A stretch of 64,000 nucleotides of DNA from Metallyticus violacea (taxonomy: Eukaryota > Arthropoda > Insecta > Mantodea > Metallyticidae), in assembly GCA_030762175.1 (NCBI GenBank), contig CM060846.1:182688541-182752540 (forward strand). The letters run 5' to 3'. The notes under the pieces are model-generated. The model saw only the letters and a list, made by a program, of their open reading frames with translations. It had not been told where the DNA came from and did no database searches. Positions within the stretch are counted from its first letter, which is position 1; the number at the start of each line of letters is the position of its first letter. A program made the position numbers and the translations under genes. Shown here piece after piece: positions 11,562 to 23,329 of the stretch.

Positions 11562-11886
11562 AAAGGGAATCTCAGTACAGCCTCTAATGTTTGAGGAGGT
11601 TAACAGGTTTTCTAATAGATGGCAGAACCATGCTGAAAATCGTGTTATTGCCCATGAAGTTATTTCTTTGATATGGCACTATCAAGATGGTGGTTGGCAA
11701 GAACGATGAATTGTAGAAAAAAAATGCATTTCAATCACATGTATTGAGGGTGATAATTGACAGACAGACAGTGACTATACGCCATCAGATGGTGCAACAT
11801 CCTCATTATCTCTTCAGATAGGCAAAAGTAAATAGTTAGTGACGTCTCGGTTGTATGGTTTCATAACCTTTCTTCAGTGCAATATT
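11562..11886 (+). repeat. Left arm of a ~340-bp inverted repeat pair (decayed copy)
   Basis: Matches the reverse complement of 12769-13119 along its length, with small indels. Shared landmarks are ATGGCAGA-CCATGCTG (11619), GGTTGGCAAGAA (11693), CATCAGATGGTG (11784) and TTTCTTCAGTGCAATATT (11869). The ATG at 11619 opens MAEPC, then a TGA stop at 11634, so this copy of the small frame is broken. Further on, DSDYTPSDGATSS (from 11772) aligns with DSGYTSSDGETLL of the other arm. Confidence 0.85.
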
Positions 11887-12768
11887 TTGTAAGATATTGC
11901 TATAAATAAAAGTAACCATATTTACAGCTATTTATATAACTTACAAAAATTAAACCTGATTAATTTCGGAAAAGTTATTTTAGAATTTGGAAATTTTTAT
12001 TGTTTGTATTATTTTTCTAGATTGTGTGGCTTCGTATTATTTTGCTTCTTGGGAACTCTCACTTTTTATCAAGCAAATGTAATTAAGTTGAAATAAATAG
12101 TGCACATAAACACACCCTATTACAATTCTGTTCATTTTACTAACTTACTTTGGCCCAGTTTCGCTAAGGAAAACTATTTGCAATTTTAGAGTGCAACTGG
12201 TAAAGCTGAAGATAGGAAATATGCGCCTATGCATAATCACATGAAAGTAATTACTGTAATGATATAAAATAAACATTGGCTAAAAAAGCCCTATCTTGCA
12301 TGTGAAGATGAAGAGAAACGAAAGCACACCTTAAGTTAGGGAAGCATATGATCGTATAATGAGTTTTCCAGCTCCTGCAACAACAAGTGTAACTTTGGAG
12401 CTAGGTGACAAGAAAGGAAATTTTAGGGTGTCTGTAATATGACTCATTCGCTTTACAAAACTGTTATATGTATACTTGCTTAAAATCTTACTCCCAAAAA
12501 GCATCATGTCCCATGAAAACTGTAAGCAATAGTTTTGGAAATAAAGTTTAGTCCTGAATACCCCGTGAAAGTCAATGGGAAACATTCAAAAATTTGTAAA
12601 AATGCTCTTGAATACCCATAGCCTTCAGAATAGCACAGAAAAATGATCCCATAGTCTCTCAGGTAGCCAGCCAAACGTAACAAAACGCAAAACAGAACCG
12701 ATGAAGCTTCAGTTCAATCTATTAGACCGCTTAAAAAGCATCCCAAAAGTTTTTATAGTGGGTCAGTT
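11887..12768. other. Spacer between the inverted arms; nothing recognised
   Basis: 882 bp of unique-looking sequence. An 84-codon reverse frame (12331-12585) has no recognisable domain. Confidence 0.45.
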
Positions 12769-13119
12769 AATATTGCACTGAAGAAATTTTATGAAATCTT
12801 ACAACCAAAAAGCCACAAATTACTTATCTTACCTATCTAAAGAGATGATAACAAAGTTTCACCATCTGATGATGTATAACCACTGTCTGCAACACTATAA
12901 TTAATTTTAGAACAAGAATTAGCCCTCAATATTAGTAATCTGACTAAAATAAATTCCTTCTACACTTCAATTCATTATTCTTGCCAACCATCATATTCCT
13001 TACAAGAAACAACTGCACAACCAGGTGGGCAATCACACGATTTGCAGCATGGCTCTGCCATCTTTAGAAATCTCGTTAAACAACTCCTCAAATGCTTGAA
13101 ACAGTACTAACGTTCCCTT
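12769..13119 (-). repeat. Right arm of the inverted repeat pair (better-preserved copy)
   Basis: Reverse-strand counterpart of 11562-11886. It carries the open cysteine-rich frame at 12975-13061 and, 80-90 bp downstream, a second segment coding DSGYTSSDGETLLSSL before a stop. The outer end adjoins a 10-bp palindrome (13109-13134). The pair may be two copies of a dispersed repeat, an inverted duplication, or the ends of a foldback element. No target duplication was identified. Confidence 0.85.
12975..13061 (-). CDS. Small cysteine-rich frame, 28 residues
   Basis: An ATG at 13061 opens MAEPCCKSCDCPPGCAVVSC and ends eight residues later at TAA (12975-12977). Six cysteines fall within the first 20 residues, in the order CC-x2-C-x-C-x3-C-x4-C. 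Crustacean and some other arthropod metallothioneins start M-x-x-PCC and use C-x-C pairs, so this could be a first exon of a metal-binding peptide. A donor-like GTAAGG directly follows the codons for VVS (TTCTT|GTAAGG, reverse strand), so the frame might be spliced there. No further cysteine-rich exon was found nearby. The inverted second copy at 11619 is broken, so the frame may equally be part of a dispersed repeat, possibly the start of the transposon protein whose later part lies at 13357-13810. Confidence 0.35.
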   Translation of the reverse strand: MAEPCCKSCDCPPGCAVVSCKEYDGWQE

Positions 13120-13134
13120 ATAGTAGGGAACGTT
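13109..13134. repeat. Perfect 10-bp palindrome
   Basis: AACGTTCCCT (13109-13118) and its exact complement AGGGAACGTT (13125-13134) flank a 6-nt loop at the outer edge of the right inverted-repeat arm. Confidence 0.9.
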
Positions 13135-13356
13135 TATATTGGGAAAGTATTTCTAGATTGCGATCTACCATTTTCTTGCCTATATGAATTTTCTAACTTC
13201 CATAGTCCAAAAAGCACAATGTAAAGGGTAAGCGAAAACGCCTAAGAGAGAATCTTTTGTACAAAATATAATATAACATGTGAGATGAATCAACAGTGAA
13301 ATTTGAAGCCCTTCGTCTGGAGAATAAAAGTGATTATTCACAAAAAGATAGAATTT

Positions 13357-13810
13357 CATCATAGGAGAACTTCTACTATGCAGAATCTTCTCAAATAGAA
13401 ATGTGGAAACGATGATCGCCAAACTCTTGTTATTAGTTTTGATTTGCAACAGGGTCTTCCAGTCCAAAATTTGACATCAGATCGAGCGTTTTACTGTCCT
13501 AAATTATGATTGTGGTAGTGGAAGAGGGCGCATGTTTATGGAGAGAAGAGACTGGAAATAGAGGTAAAATGTTTAGTGAGGATATTAAGTTTTTAGATAC
13601 AAAACACGAAGCACATGATTTGGGAATGTTTTAGATAACTGTCCAGGACAAAACAAAAAGTGGACCTTAGCGGCATTTTGGCATTAGTTAATAAAAAACC
13701 TAAACTGAGCGCTACATCCTCATATCTGGACATACGCATTTGTCTTAAGATAGGGACTTTGGAATGGTGTAAAAATGTCAGAAAAAGAATTGTTCTCCCG
13801 AAGTGTGGGT
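13357..13810 (+). pseudogene. Relic of a DNC-GQNKN-type transposon protein (DUF7869-like)
   Basis: One frame from 13357 to about 13515 has only two or three stops and reads HHRRTSTMQNLLK, then QTLVISFDLQQGLPVQNLTS and DRAFYCPKL. This matches the block (A.....M..D......V..FDLQ..LP.P.L....AFY.RQL.VYN) of a protein family common in arthropod genomes, usually called uncharacterised or DUF7869-containing and thought to come from DNA transposons. About 40 codons on, DNCPGQNKKWTLAAF (13634-13678) matches the family's hallmark D.C.GQNKN....., followed by a degraded TYAF block. Distance and order agree with the family. Stops make it non-functional. The reverse frame at 13180-13467 is its shadow. Confidence 0.6.
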
Positions 13811-14641
13811 AGAAGTTATAAAAAAATAAACAGGAAGACCCCTTTCCAAATTATCTGCACATAACAAAAATAAATGCATAGCATTGATAGTTTGCTACAG
13901 AATGTTTCAAAATGAAAATGACAAAAAAAATGACAAACCAGTAAACTTTTCCAAGTGCAAGCCATAACAATTGTGGGTGGGTTACCTGCTAAAAACCGAT
14001 TATGAAAGAAGAAACAGATGTAGCAGCACCAACTTTCTCTTGTGCGGTTCACATCACGCAAGTGCGGAGGAACTTGTCGATGACCCATTATAATTAGTAT
14101 TTAATCATTAGTTATAATTTCGGAATTTTTTAAAATATTAAACCTACTTGTCACGAAAGTGCCCTATTTTTGCTCTAAGCACTTCATTTTCTGGTGTAAG
14201 TACGAGATTTTCCAAAATCACTGCAAAATCAGAGCACGTATAATCCGCGAAGCATGGTGGAAAACAAGTCACCAGAGTGGTGTTTGAAGTACACTGGACA
14301 GACAACTAGTGTATAAATTACTGAAGGAAAAAAAATATATATATTTATTTGTCTCGATGTAAGTTATACGTAGAAAAATAACTATCACTTTGGCCTCTAG
14401 ATTTAAAAAGTATTCTTTTAACTGTTTATACCGAGAGTGTTCATATGATCACGGGTTACGCTTTCTATATAGCTTGCTTCCAATGTGCTCTGTATTACTT
14501 TGGAGCTCACTGTAATTTTTTTTTACATCAGTTAAAGAATAGTGTAGTAGCCCTGTACACTCTTATTATTATGTTTCTGCTCTTGAGAAGTAGTGGCGCA
14601 GTTTTATTTCCGGCTGGCGTTGTAACAGCTGAAAGGAATTG
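13811..14641. other. Possible decayed tail of the preceding relic; otherwise nothing
   Basis: Forward translation from 13811 keeps some Lys/Gln-rich character but no firm motif. A reverse frame at 13816-14088 and a forward frame at 14445-14642 are hydrophobic and unrecognised. Confidence 0.35.
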
Positions 14642-14960
14642 ATTGAATGAATGAATGAATGAATGAATGAATGAATGAATGAATGAATGGTGTTTAACGC
14701 CCGTTTTTGCTACAGAGGCACCGCAGGCGATGGACACTGATGATATATGAGATGAACTGATATATTGGGAAAGATTTTTATTTTTGAGGAAGGAATCGTA
14801 CCATGCCTAAGTTTAGGGTACCTCCCCGGCATTTGCCATTTATGAGGACTGAGGAAAACCCGGAAAAAACCTCAGTCAGGGAGGACGGTCCTGGCTGCAT
14901 TCGAACCCAGACATCCCGCTCAAGAGTCCGTGCATTAACGACCTCGGCCATCCATGGCGG
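14642..14960 (-). mobile_element. SINE-A with (ATTC)n tail
   Basis: Full-length reverse copy. The tRNA-like head lies at the right (CGGCCATCCATGGCGG), with B box GGGTTCGAATGC, and the body is well kept. The 3' end differs from the A-tailed copies: GCCTCTGTAGCAAAAACGGG instead of GCCTCAGTAGTAAAAACGGG, ending in about eleven ATTC repeats (seen as TGAA at 14642-14688). See also 45788-46071 and 30066-30124. Confidence 0.95.
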
Positions 14961-15245
14961 TAGGCTGAAATGTGACATTGCGCTTCAAGTAACTTTCTTA
15001 TTTCGATTATGCTAATGCTATATGGCGCCTATGCTCGTTTAAAACATGTGATAATACAAACACGCTAAGCGCAAATAAATGACGTATGTGTGTCTCTGTG
15101 AGGTATGTGCTGTTCTGCTTATGTGATAATTTTCATACTACAATTTATTCATTATTTGGACCATTAAAGTAATTATACAGATGATCATATGATCCTACAT
15201 TGTTCTTAACAGGGACATAACCCTCCAGGAAGCCCTGGTTAATGT

Positions 15246-15537
15246 TTTTTTTTTATTTATTTATGGACGCTCTTTAACATCTCAGGTCATCAGCGTCCCA
15301 TTCAACTCAGGGCGTGAAACGGCCGACAAATTTTGCTCAGAGGCCTCTCTTTCAGGCTTGAGGTTCTTTTTCGTGCCGCAAATGTACGACACGGGACCCA
15401 CGGCTTTACTTCCCTTTCGAAGGAAGCCATACTTAGGATTTTTACGCCCGAAAAAATCCATCGGTCCTGGCAGGGTTCGAACCCACGTTTTGGGTGTAGG
15501 AGGCAAATATGGTAACCACTACACCACCAGGACCGAC
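15246..15537 (-). mobile_element. SINE-B, full length, with target-site duplication
   Basis: Reverse copy. On its own sense strand the head reads GGTCCTGGTGGTGTAGTGGT (A-box region of a tRNA-Glu/Gly-like sequence) and carries B box GGTTCGAACCC. The body includes ATTTTTTCGGGCGTAAAAAT and CTGAAAGAGAGGCCTCTGAG, and ends GATGTTAAAGAGCGTCC with an AAAT-rich tail. Exact 13-bp duplication CCCTGGTTAATGT at 15233-15245 and 15538-15550. The forward frames at 15333-15570 lie inside it and are not genes. Confidence 0.97.
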
Positions 15538-15761
15538 CCCTGGTTAATGTGTAACCTAACGAGCCTATAAGAGATAATGATAGTATTTTAAAAAGCCCTT
15601 CAAAAGTTAACGTGGTGAACAGGATGGTAATGATGCAGTTGACAATCTTACAAGTCAGCTTTCTGGTAAGGCAGAAACAGTCCTCACTAACAATTAAGAA
15701 GCAGGAAGCGTGAATGATATTACTGGCTCACTTTAAAGCTTATGGAATATATATATAAAGA

Positions 15762-15852
15762 CCTCAGTCAGGAAGAACGGTCCTGGAGGCATTCGAACCT
15801 CAGACCTCCCTCTCACGAATCCGCGCCTTAACGAATTAGGCCACCCGTGGCA
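15762..15852 (-). mobile_element. SINE-A, head only
   Basis: Reverse-strand tRNA-like head and first body bases: CCTCAGTCAGGAAGAACGGT, CATTCGAACCTCAGACCTCC, GCCACCCGTGG. The 3' part is lost and replaced by an AT-repeat junction at about 15750. Confidence 0.9.
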
Positions 15853-16544
15853 ATAAAATATGCGTGAATCGACGGGATGTGTTTGGGGCTTTCAATTCAG
15901 GAATGGGCGGAATTGATCGTGCTACAGCGCCGGAAAGATGGAAAGAAATGGTGGTGGTCTCCGTTAACATGGTTGCTGCATATATCCCTTACTTCTAAAA
16001 GGTGAGGGTAGAATATTTTGCACCTCGACTTTCACCGCTATATTGCGCACACATACCTCAAGGAAGAGGCTGTCTGTTCATGTGAAGTTGCGGCATTCAG
16101 CATTGCAATGTTAGTGAAAATATTCATGTTGATAAGATTAAGCACCTTATAGCACCGTACAATTGATGACGCTGCGCCGAAAGGGAATACAACAGCACTG
16201 TTTACACAACAATGTTTATGCACTTATTCCTAATTTTTTTCTGTTCCACACTATAATATTTTGAACCTCATTATATTTCCTTATTTCGGGAGATTATGTA
16301 CCAATATTTAATAATATAGTAAATATTTTAATCCATTTTAATACCATGACTTTACTTTACTATCGAAATGGCATTATTTGAGTGACACAAATTGCCAACG
16401 GAAATTAAAATTATTACTCAAGCACCTAGAGTAAACGATTCATTCGTGGTAGCTAATATTTTGTACTTATGAGAATGGATAACAAAAATATCAAACTAAA
16501 TGAAAAATAAAAATCATTTTAGCCTTAAAGGAATACTTTTGTTA
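15853..16544. other. Nothing recognised
   Basis: AT-rich; no supported feature up to the terminal repeat at 16545. Confidence 0.5.
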
Positions 16545-17229
16545 CAGAGGGTACCAAAAAATGTATACACGCTTCAAGCAAAGAAAAAACTGTGTTAACT
16601 TAACAAAACTGTATTCACACACACAGAAAATGATGAACACCTATCATCTTAGACTTTTACAGTTACAACAGTTGCTCAAAATGCCCACCATTGGCGTCGA
16701 TACACTTCTGAGTACATTGGATACATTGATTACTGATTGAGCAGCGTTTGCGAAAGTTTCCTCAGCGATTGCAGCACATGCCGTTTCAATTTCTTCCCGA
16801 AGTGCTGCCAGTGTAGCTGGTTTTCTGCGGTATACAACATCCTTAAGAGTTCCCCATAGGTAGAAGTTCAACGGAGTTAGATCCGGTCAATGGTTCTGTT
16901 GTGTACTCACATCTCCATTGCCTTTGAACTTCAACATTTTCGGTTTTCCAACACCACTTCAAAATTGCTTTCCGCTGTTCAAACGATACTCCTGGCTGCA
17001 TTTTGAGGTAGCAACGCTAGCATAACGTAATGTGAGTCACATCCGTTTACAGAATATCATACCACAATCTTGGTTTCATTTGTTCATTGTTGATTTACCT
17101 GTCGTAAAAATGCTATCGCAATGTATGTGAGTCACATCTGCTTTTCGGTCCAACTTTAAAATTTATTAAAGAGAGATCTACTGTGAAAGTGTGTGTACTT
17201 TTTTTTTTTTTTTGGATATTTTCCATCTG
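16545..17229 (-). mobile_element. Tc1/mariner element with internally deleted transposase
   Basis: The left tip reads CAGAGGGTACCAAAAAATGT after a TA. The right tip, reversed, reads CAGATGGAAAATATCCAAAA, then a long A run and GTACACACAC, a diverged inverted repeat. On the reverse strand the protein starts at Met 17001 (MQPGVSFEQRKAILKWCWKT...VQRQW), a typical N-terminal HTH of this lineage. Near 16890 it jumps, out of frame, to the C-terminal block PDLTPLNFYLWGTLKDVVYR with TLAALREEIETACAAI. The last block, CIDANGGHFEQLL, needs one more frameshift (about 16675). About two thirds of the usual length is missing, including the first and second aspartates. The third is Asn (LNFYLW where LDFFLW is normal). 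Confidence 0.88.
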
Positions 17230-17404
17230 AAGGTGAGCCTTGCACTTTTAAATATTAAAAATAGGTTCTCTTATACAAACGTTTAGAACAAAAATAATAA
17301 AGACTACCCTCCTTCCACACACACACAAAGAGCAAGAAAAGTGATAGGTCAGATTAGTATAAAATAGCAAGATGATTGTCAAATTCTTACATATCATTAA
17401 CTGT

Positions 17405-17456
<52 letters not shown>

Positions 17457-20044
17457 GCTCATTTTTGTGAGGTGAAAAGTGTCAGTAGATATATTTAATG
17501 GAAATAAATTACAAAAGCGTACCGATAAGACATTTATTTCTTTAGCGAAGTAAATCTTTAAAATGTTTTTTTTTTTTTTTTTTTCCCCCAAGTTTGGGCA
17601 AGGATCCTGAATATGAGATTACAAGGGATATAAGCGCTACGCAATAACTGAACCAAAAGCATGAAACTGTATTTAAGATTGGCTCAGAAAGAGTGTCAAA
17701 GAGTGAGGTTGCAACACGTGGTGGTGGGCGTGGCATGAAAAATCAACACTCGCTAACGAACTCACTCTGCATGTAATGTTAAACATCACAGCATGACGCT
17801 GCAACCCACAGGTCCTTGTTTAGCGAATGTTCAACAACCCATGTTCGTTTCAAACTCGCAAGATTGCAGTAAGAGCATACTCTTTAATGAGAAAGCTGTT
17901 TTAGCTATAGCTCACCCTAACGAAATAGAACGTGTTCAAATGCTTACTAATTTGTAGATACAGAGAGAGTAATACTATCTAAGTGATTATTGACAATAAT
18001 TGCTGCCGATGTCTTTATTACTAAAGGTTTAGTTAAGGCTAGTAAGTTCCTTTAAAAAGGCTGAATTGCATGAAAGGTAAGAGTATACTTGGAAACGTTT
18101 ACCATAAACTGAGTAAAGTAATAAATTCTTATTTGGTTTTTCTAAAACATAAAAGAAAGCAGCGGCTGATGCAATTATTATCTCGATATGTTAATACTAA
18201 AGTCGGTTTCTTTCACTTCTTTATACTTTTTGCAAATTGTATTAGGTAAGTCTCATCCTTAAGTAAGATAATTTAATTAGCCTTTGTTCTCTCTTCCATT
18301 TAACCTCGTTTCATTCTTTAGTTTCGAAATTGCCAGGCGCGGTAGGCTGTTCATCAGGTGTAGCACAATGTCAGTATAAACTGGTTACTGCTGTTGTCGT
18401 TACTGTCAACAATGGATATCTTTCTTTCCGCAAATAAAGTTGGATAATAATACAGTAGAACATTTTTCCGAAAAACTAATTCTCTCAACAATGTGCATTC
18501 CTTTAAACGGGGATAATATGCCCCTCAGGAATGTAACCAACAAATTTCCTACATATCAAGGGAATTTTACAGTTGGGCGTTGTGAGAACCTCACGTCTGT
18601 AGTTAAAAACTAGGAAGCCCTATTACTGCTCAAGAGACAGTAGATCCTTTAGAATGAACCAAACTTATTTAGATCCACCAAACCGTGTTATTTTAAATTT
18701 TCAATTTGTTTTAGATTAAAAGAAATAAAACGATAATACAGTTAGAAAAAAATAACTTGCATTGTTATTATTGATTACAAAACTCACACACTGATTTGAG
18801 GCTCTTTAGGTAGTCTTAAAATTTAATTTCTGTTTGTCATCTAATTCATTTTTGCAAAATTGTTACGAATAATTCTCCTTCATCTTTAGCATCTGTTCAG
18901 AACCAAGAAAATAAGTATTGGCTGGGAAAATATTTTAAACTGGGAACTGACTAAACTAATTAGGTATACTTCAAAACCACAAGATAAATTACAAGTGTTT
19001 TAAGGCAAACTACTTAAACAGTGAACATAGAACTTGGAAGATGGAGTACAGCTGAGCTTTAGAGCATCAGTATTCATTTCTCTGAAGTCTCTTGTAATAT
19101 AATGTATAAGTAATGTATTCTTACTCTTCTTTATGTGTAAGGAGGACTTGGTTAGGGAAAAAGAAACAATTTTAATTGCTTTTTTCTGATTGCAAAATAC
19201 TATGTTAACAATCTATTATTTATCAATTACCATTATCTTATTCGTTATTACATCACATACCTATATGGTTGATGGAGTCGACCAATAGTACCCGGTATAT
19301 ATTGTGCCCAGACACGAATAATTTGAACGCGTCTTGCTGTTGTAATGGCAATGATTTACCATTGGGGAACTAACTTACAAATAGCATGCAAACATTTAGC
19401 AAATTTCGGATTGAAGATCTACGGCTGAAATTCCAAAACCATAATTTCAAAGTAGTTACATTTTAAAAGTAATTGGTAATTGATGAGTGTAAATCCCAAA
19501 CTATTGAATTTAATTTACAATATTGGAATTTTCTCATCATAGAAAAAAGGAAAAAAGATGAAGGAAATAGAACATAAATTAATATTATATTATGGGGTAG
19601 CTGAAAAACCGTCATGCAGCCTTTGCCTTTCACATTCATGTGTATAAAGCTAAATAAATAGCTAGGCAGAAAGATAAGTGTGATATATGTGAGCAACAAG
19701 AAAATTCTCAGCTGACAGCCTATCATAATACTTCGGTTTGAATTTTAATTATCAAGAACAGATTTCCATTCAAACCTGTCTACGGAGTTGAAGCGAATGG
19801 AAAACAGGAGTAGAGGAGCAGAGGCCAACATGAAACCGGGATTCAAGAACACTGAATTCTGTGTTTTCTTGACACGTTGCATATTACCTGGAATCCGGTT
19901 GTCGAAGAGAAAACAAAGTGTGCAATCAAAGGTGAAAATATAAGCCCTAATACCAAAAAAATGAATAGATAGTTCGGTTGCATTCATTATGTCAAAAGAG
20001 GGGATAAAAAGCTTTATGGTAATTACATTTACATATATTCATTT
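17230..20044. other. No gene recognised; microsatellite and homopolymers
   Basis: Contains the AT repeat at 17407-17455 and a T run at 17566-17584. The reverse frames at 17397-17736 are created by these simple repeats. Frames at 19463-19987 (reverse) show no domain. No splice-flanked open exon stood out. Confidence 0.5.
17407..17455. repeat. (AT)n microsatellite
   Basis: About 24 uninterrupted AT units. Confidence 0.97.
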
Positions 20045-20096
20045 TCCGCCTGTTGGTGCCTCAGTAGTAAAAACGGGCGTTAAACACTACTCAAAA
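20045..20096 (+). mobile_element. SINE-A, 3' end fragment
   Basis: CCGCCTGTTGGTGCCTCAGT, AGTAAAAACGGGCGTTAAAC, ACTACTCAAAA: the terminal 50 bp of the A-tailed subtype, followed by a short AT repeat. This 5'-truncated form is expected from incomplete reverse transcription. Confidence 0.95.
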
Positions 20097-23000
20097 TATA
20101 TATATTCATTTTACCATTCATGATTTAAATGCAGTATACTTTAAACTATAAGCCCAAATTGAACTGCCAGCTCTATTGCGTTTTAAGAGCAAGAAACGTG
20201 GAAAAATATCAATGACGACGTTTGGGTTACAGGTGTCCTCAATTGTATTCCCTTAATTTCATATTTTCCTTGTGTAACAAAAGACACCCTCAAATCTTAA
20301 TTAAAAATGTGGTTGTTGAACATCCAGAGAGCAAAAAGAGGCTTAAAAGATTTTATTTCATATGCAACCACCTTAGAAAGCACGTTTTTGTGATCTAATT
20401 AATTTATAATTAAAGCACATGCCATAACTAGCTTATTGGGCTTAAAACGGTTAGTATAATTGTATGGTAACAGGGCGCTGAACCGAAATGGACGTAGACA
20501 TATTCAGACTTCAAGATTCGATCGTTTTTTGTCTTAAGGTGTAAGTTATTAAGAATTTGCACTAAAATATGGAAATTTCTGTTACAGTCATTTTAGCTAT
20601 TAAATTACTTAAAACAGTCGCCATTTTCTGTCTTAGACTAAACCAATGAGGCTCTCCGATCTGTAAATTTCAACCTCTCCTGATTTCTCAGCTTTTACGT
20701 AGAGAATTACTATCCGAGACATGGCGAACAATTGGGAAAACTTACAAGAGTTCCACTACGGGTACTTAAGGGTATGCTGAGATTCAAGACACAACCTTTG
20801 TATCTATATGACAGTTTATTTGTCTAAAATAGCGCAATGCACATTACTTAGGATTAAGGTCAAAAATACCGCAGCATTACACACAGGACGTAGGGTTAGT
20901 TCAATTTTGCGCCTAGTATGTTTGCAAAACAGCATCAATGTATCCGAAAATAAATTTTATACTTTAACTTAAAAATTAATTCGACTGATTATTTTAAAAT
21001 GCATAATTGTTATTACTATAATAATAAACACTGTTTAATAAAAACGACTACTTTTAGAGTTAATGCATGAACTATATCAAGGTCATACAAAACAGCACAA
21101 TTCCAGTGACATCAAATGTCATTCCGCACTTTAGAGCTGGGAAAAGTAAAAAAGCTATTTATTGGGGCAAATCCAAAAACGGAACAGCTGGATAAGAAGC
21201 AAAAAATGCGTGTTTTCTATACCATATGAAGATTAAGCTTTGGCAGTATTACACTATAGTTTCATCCAAGGTATTGCAAACTAATCATCCGGAATGAAGG
21301 TATTTGTTCAGACTCGTACTAATATCTGAATAGCTTCTTTGTCATATTCAGATGGTAGACGTAAGAAATGTCTGAAAATTACTATACCATAGAAATACCA
21401 TTTCAGTGTAAATAGTCTTTCCTTCGGGTGTTACAAGAAAATCTTGTAAACGTTCAAAAATACTCGTATTAAATCAAAAGGCAGAGATACAATTAATTTA
21501 GTGAAGTGGGAGTAGGAAAAGAAATTAGCACACCAGAATACTTGATTTGAAAGTACGTTTTTTATGAGCACACAGAATGAGAATGAACGTTTATGTGCAT
21601 TTCGCTGATTGAAAAAGTAAGAAACAGATACAATTCTGACCCACACATTGAAAATAAATACGCACAGATTTCTCCCTTTATCTGTGCGATAATGTATATG
21701 CTTGGAGAATGCGAAAAACAGTATGATGAATACATTTTTAGCGCAATTTATTTTTGTTAGTGAGGCTTTTCTTAAAGGGCATTAATAGCACAGGGCATTT
21801 AGAAGTAACAATGATGTATCTTTCCGAAATATACGTGAACATGAACATGATAACGGTGGCCTTGAGAATGAAAACTTTGTTTAAATTAATTTGTGATTTG
21901 TTGGTATAATATAACTCAATTTGATTATTCTTCCTGATCGTAAAACTAAGATAGAGTAATTAGTTTATGAAGTTGGATAAACAAGTTACTGCGCAACAAT
22001 TCAGGTTTTTATAACAATAAAATAACTCCGAATGAAAAGACACGAGGATATGGAGAGAACTCAATGGGAAGCTGTTTGTTATGTTAAAAATGAACTGTCC
22101 GTGAGATCATATGAACATAACCAAATAGTCTGTATCCTCTCCTAAGTTAATGCCACAGTTACTTTCTGGGGGGATTTCATATGAATATCACCATTTGACT
22201 TTCTCTCGTGAAAACTGGATACTATTATGCTTCTCTCCTTTAAAATAAAGGATGCCCATTAATGAAACAATTAGATAGACCATAAAAAATATGCGCCAGC
22301 TGACAAATTAATAATAGCAATAACAATGTGTTATTTTAATGTGGCTTCAAATTTGTTCAACAACCGCCAAACTTAATAATTTGGCTTCTTATGCACAATG
22401 TCCTTTTCGCAACTCATATGTTTACTATCAATGAAAACGCTCGAGTTAAAACCAAAATTCAGTTATTTGCTTACTTCTGAAAATGATGATAATTTTTCTG
22501 CAAAACGCCGGAGTTGCTCCCTAAAGGGCTCCATTTAGTCAACCTTCGCTCGGGTTTGAACAAACCAAATTGGACCAAAATTCAATTATTGTTCATTTAT
22601 TTACCAATTGCCCTAAATTCAAAGGTAATGTTAAGTTTTTCTGTAAAATGTTATATTTTCTCACTAGGATGCGACACTAGTTTTCAGCATGCATTACTGG
22701 TAAACTGCCGTGTTTTACAGAAAAACGAATGTCAACATTGATTTCAGAGACAAATAAATGGTACATCACTTAATTATGGTTGGGTTTTGTTTTTTCGAAT
22801 TGGAGAGATTATCTTATAAGTTTTGGTTATCACTTTCCATGTAATGACATCATGAAGGTGCTGGTGATTTCTCCAAAACCTTCCAAACTTATAGGACCAA
22901 GAAAAAGCTATGAAAGTCCAAAGAAGTTACGCAGGAAACTAATTGATTAAATTTCTATTTCGTATGGTTTAAACTTACTGGGGCAAAAATGTTATTATGC

Positions 23001-23329
23001 AATCTTCTTCTTCAGAATTTCTTTACTACTTCATGCGTACCCAGAAAGAGAAAGAAGAGAAAAGAGACAGACAAAGAGAAAGACACTGCCACTTTCGGTG
23101 AAAACATTGATGTCCTATCATTGCACCATTCGAGTAGGAGAGCCATTCAATAAAGAATAATCATAACTTTTGCAGGTGTTATTTATCGCGCTAAAATTTA
23201 AATTTACAACATTTTATGAGTTTAATGCGATATTTACACGTTTTTATGGTTGTCACTATCGGTTCCCGCCTGTGAGAGGAGTGCACGTTCAGATGTGTTC
23301 ATTTCCGCAAACAGCAAAATGAAGGTGAC
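20097..23329. other. Nothing recognised except a short inverted repeat
   Basis: AT-rich. GTTTTTCTGTAAAA (22636-22649) and its exact complement (22713-22726) form a 14-bp inverted repeat 63 bp apart. A purine-rich GAAAGA tract lies at 23042-23083. No coding homology was seen. Confidence 0.5.

Noticed and set aside
14445..14737. Frames running into a His/Ser/Phe-Ile repeat peptide
   Set aside because: The repeat peptide is the (TGAA)n tail of SINE-A. The upstream part has no recognisable domain.
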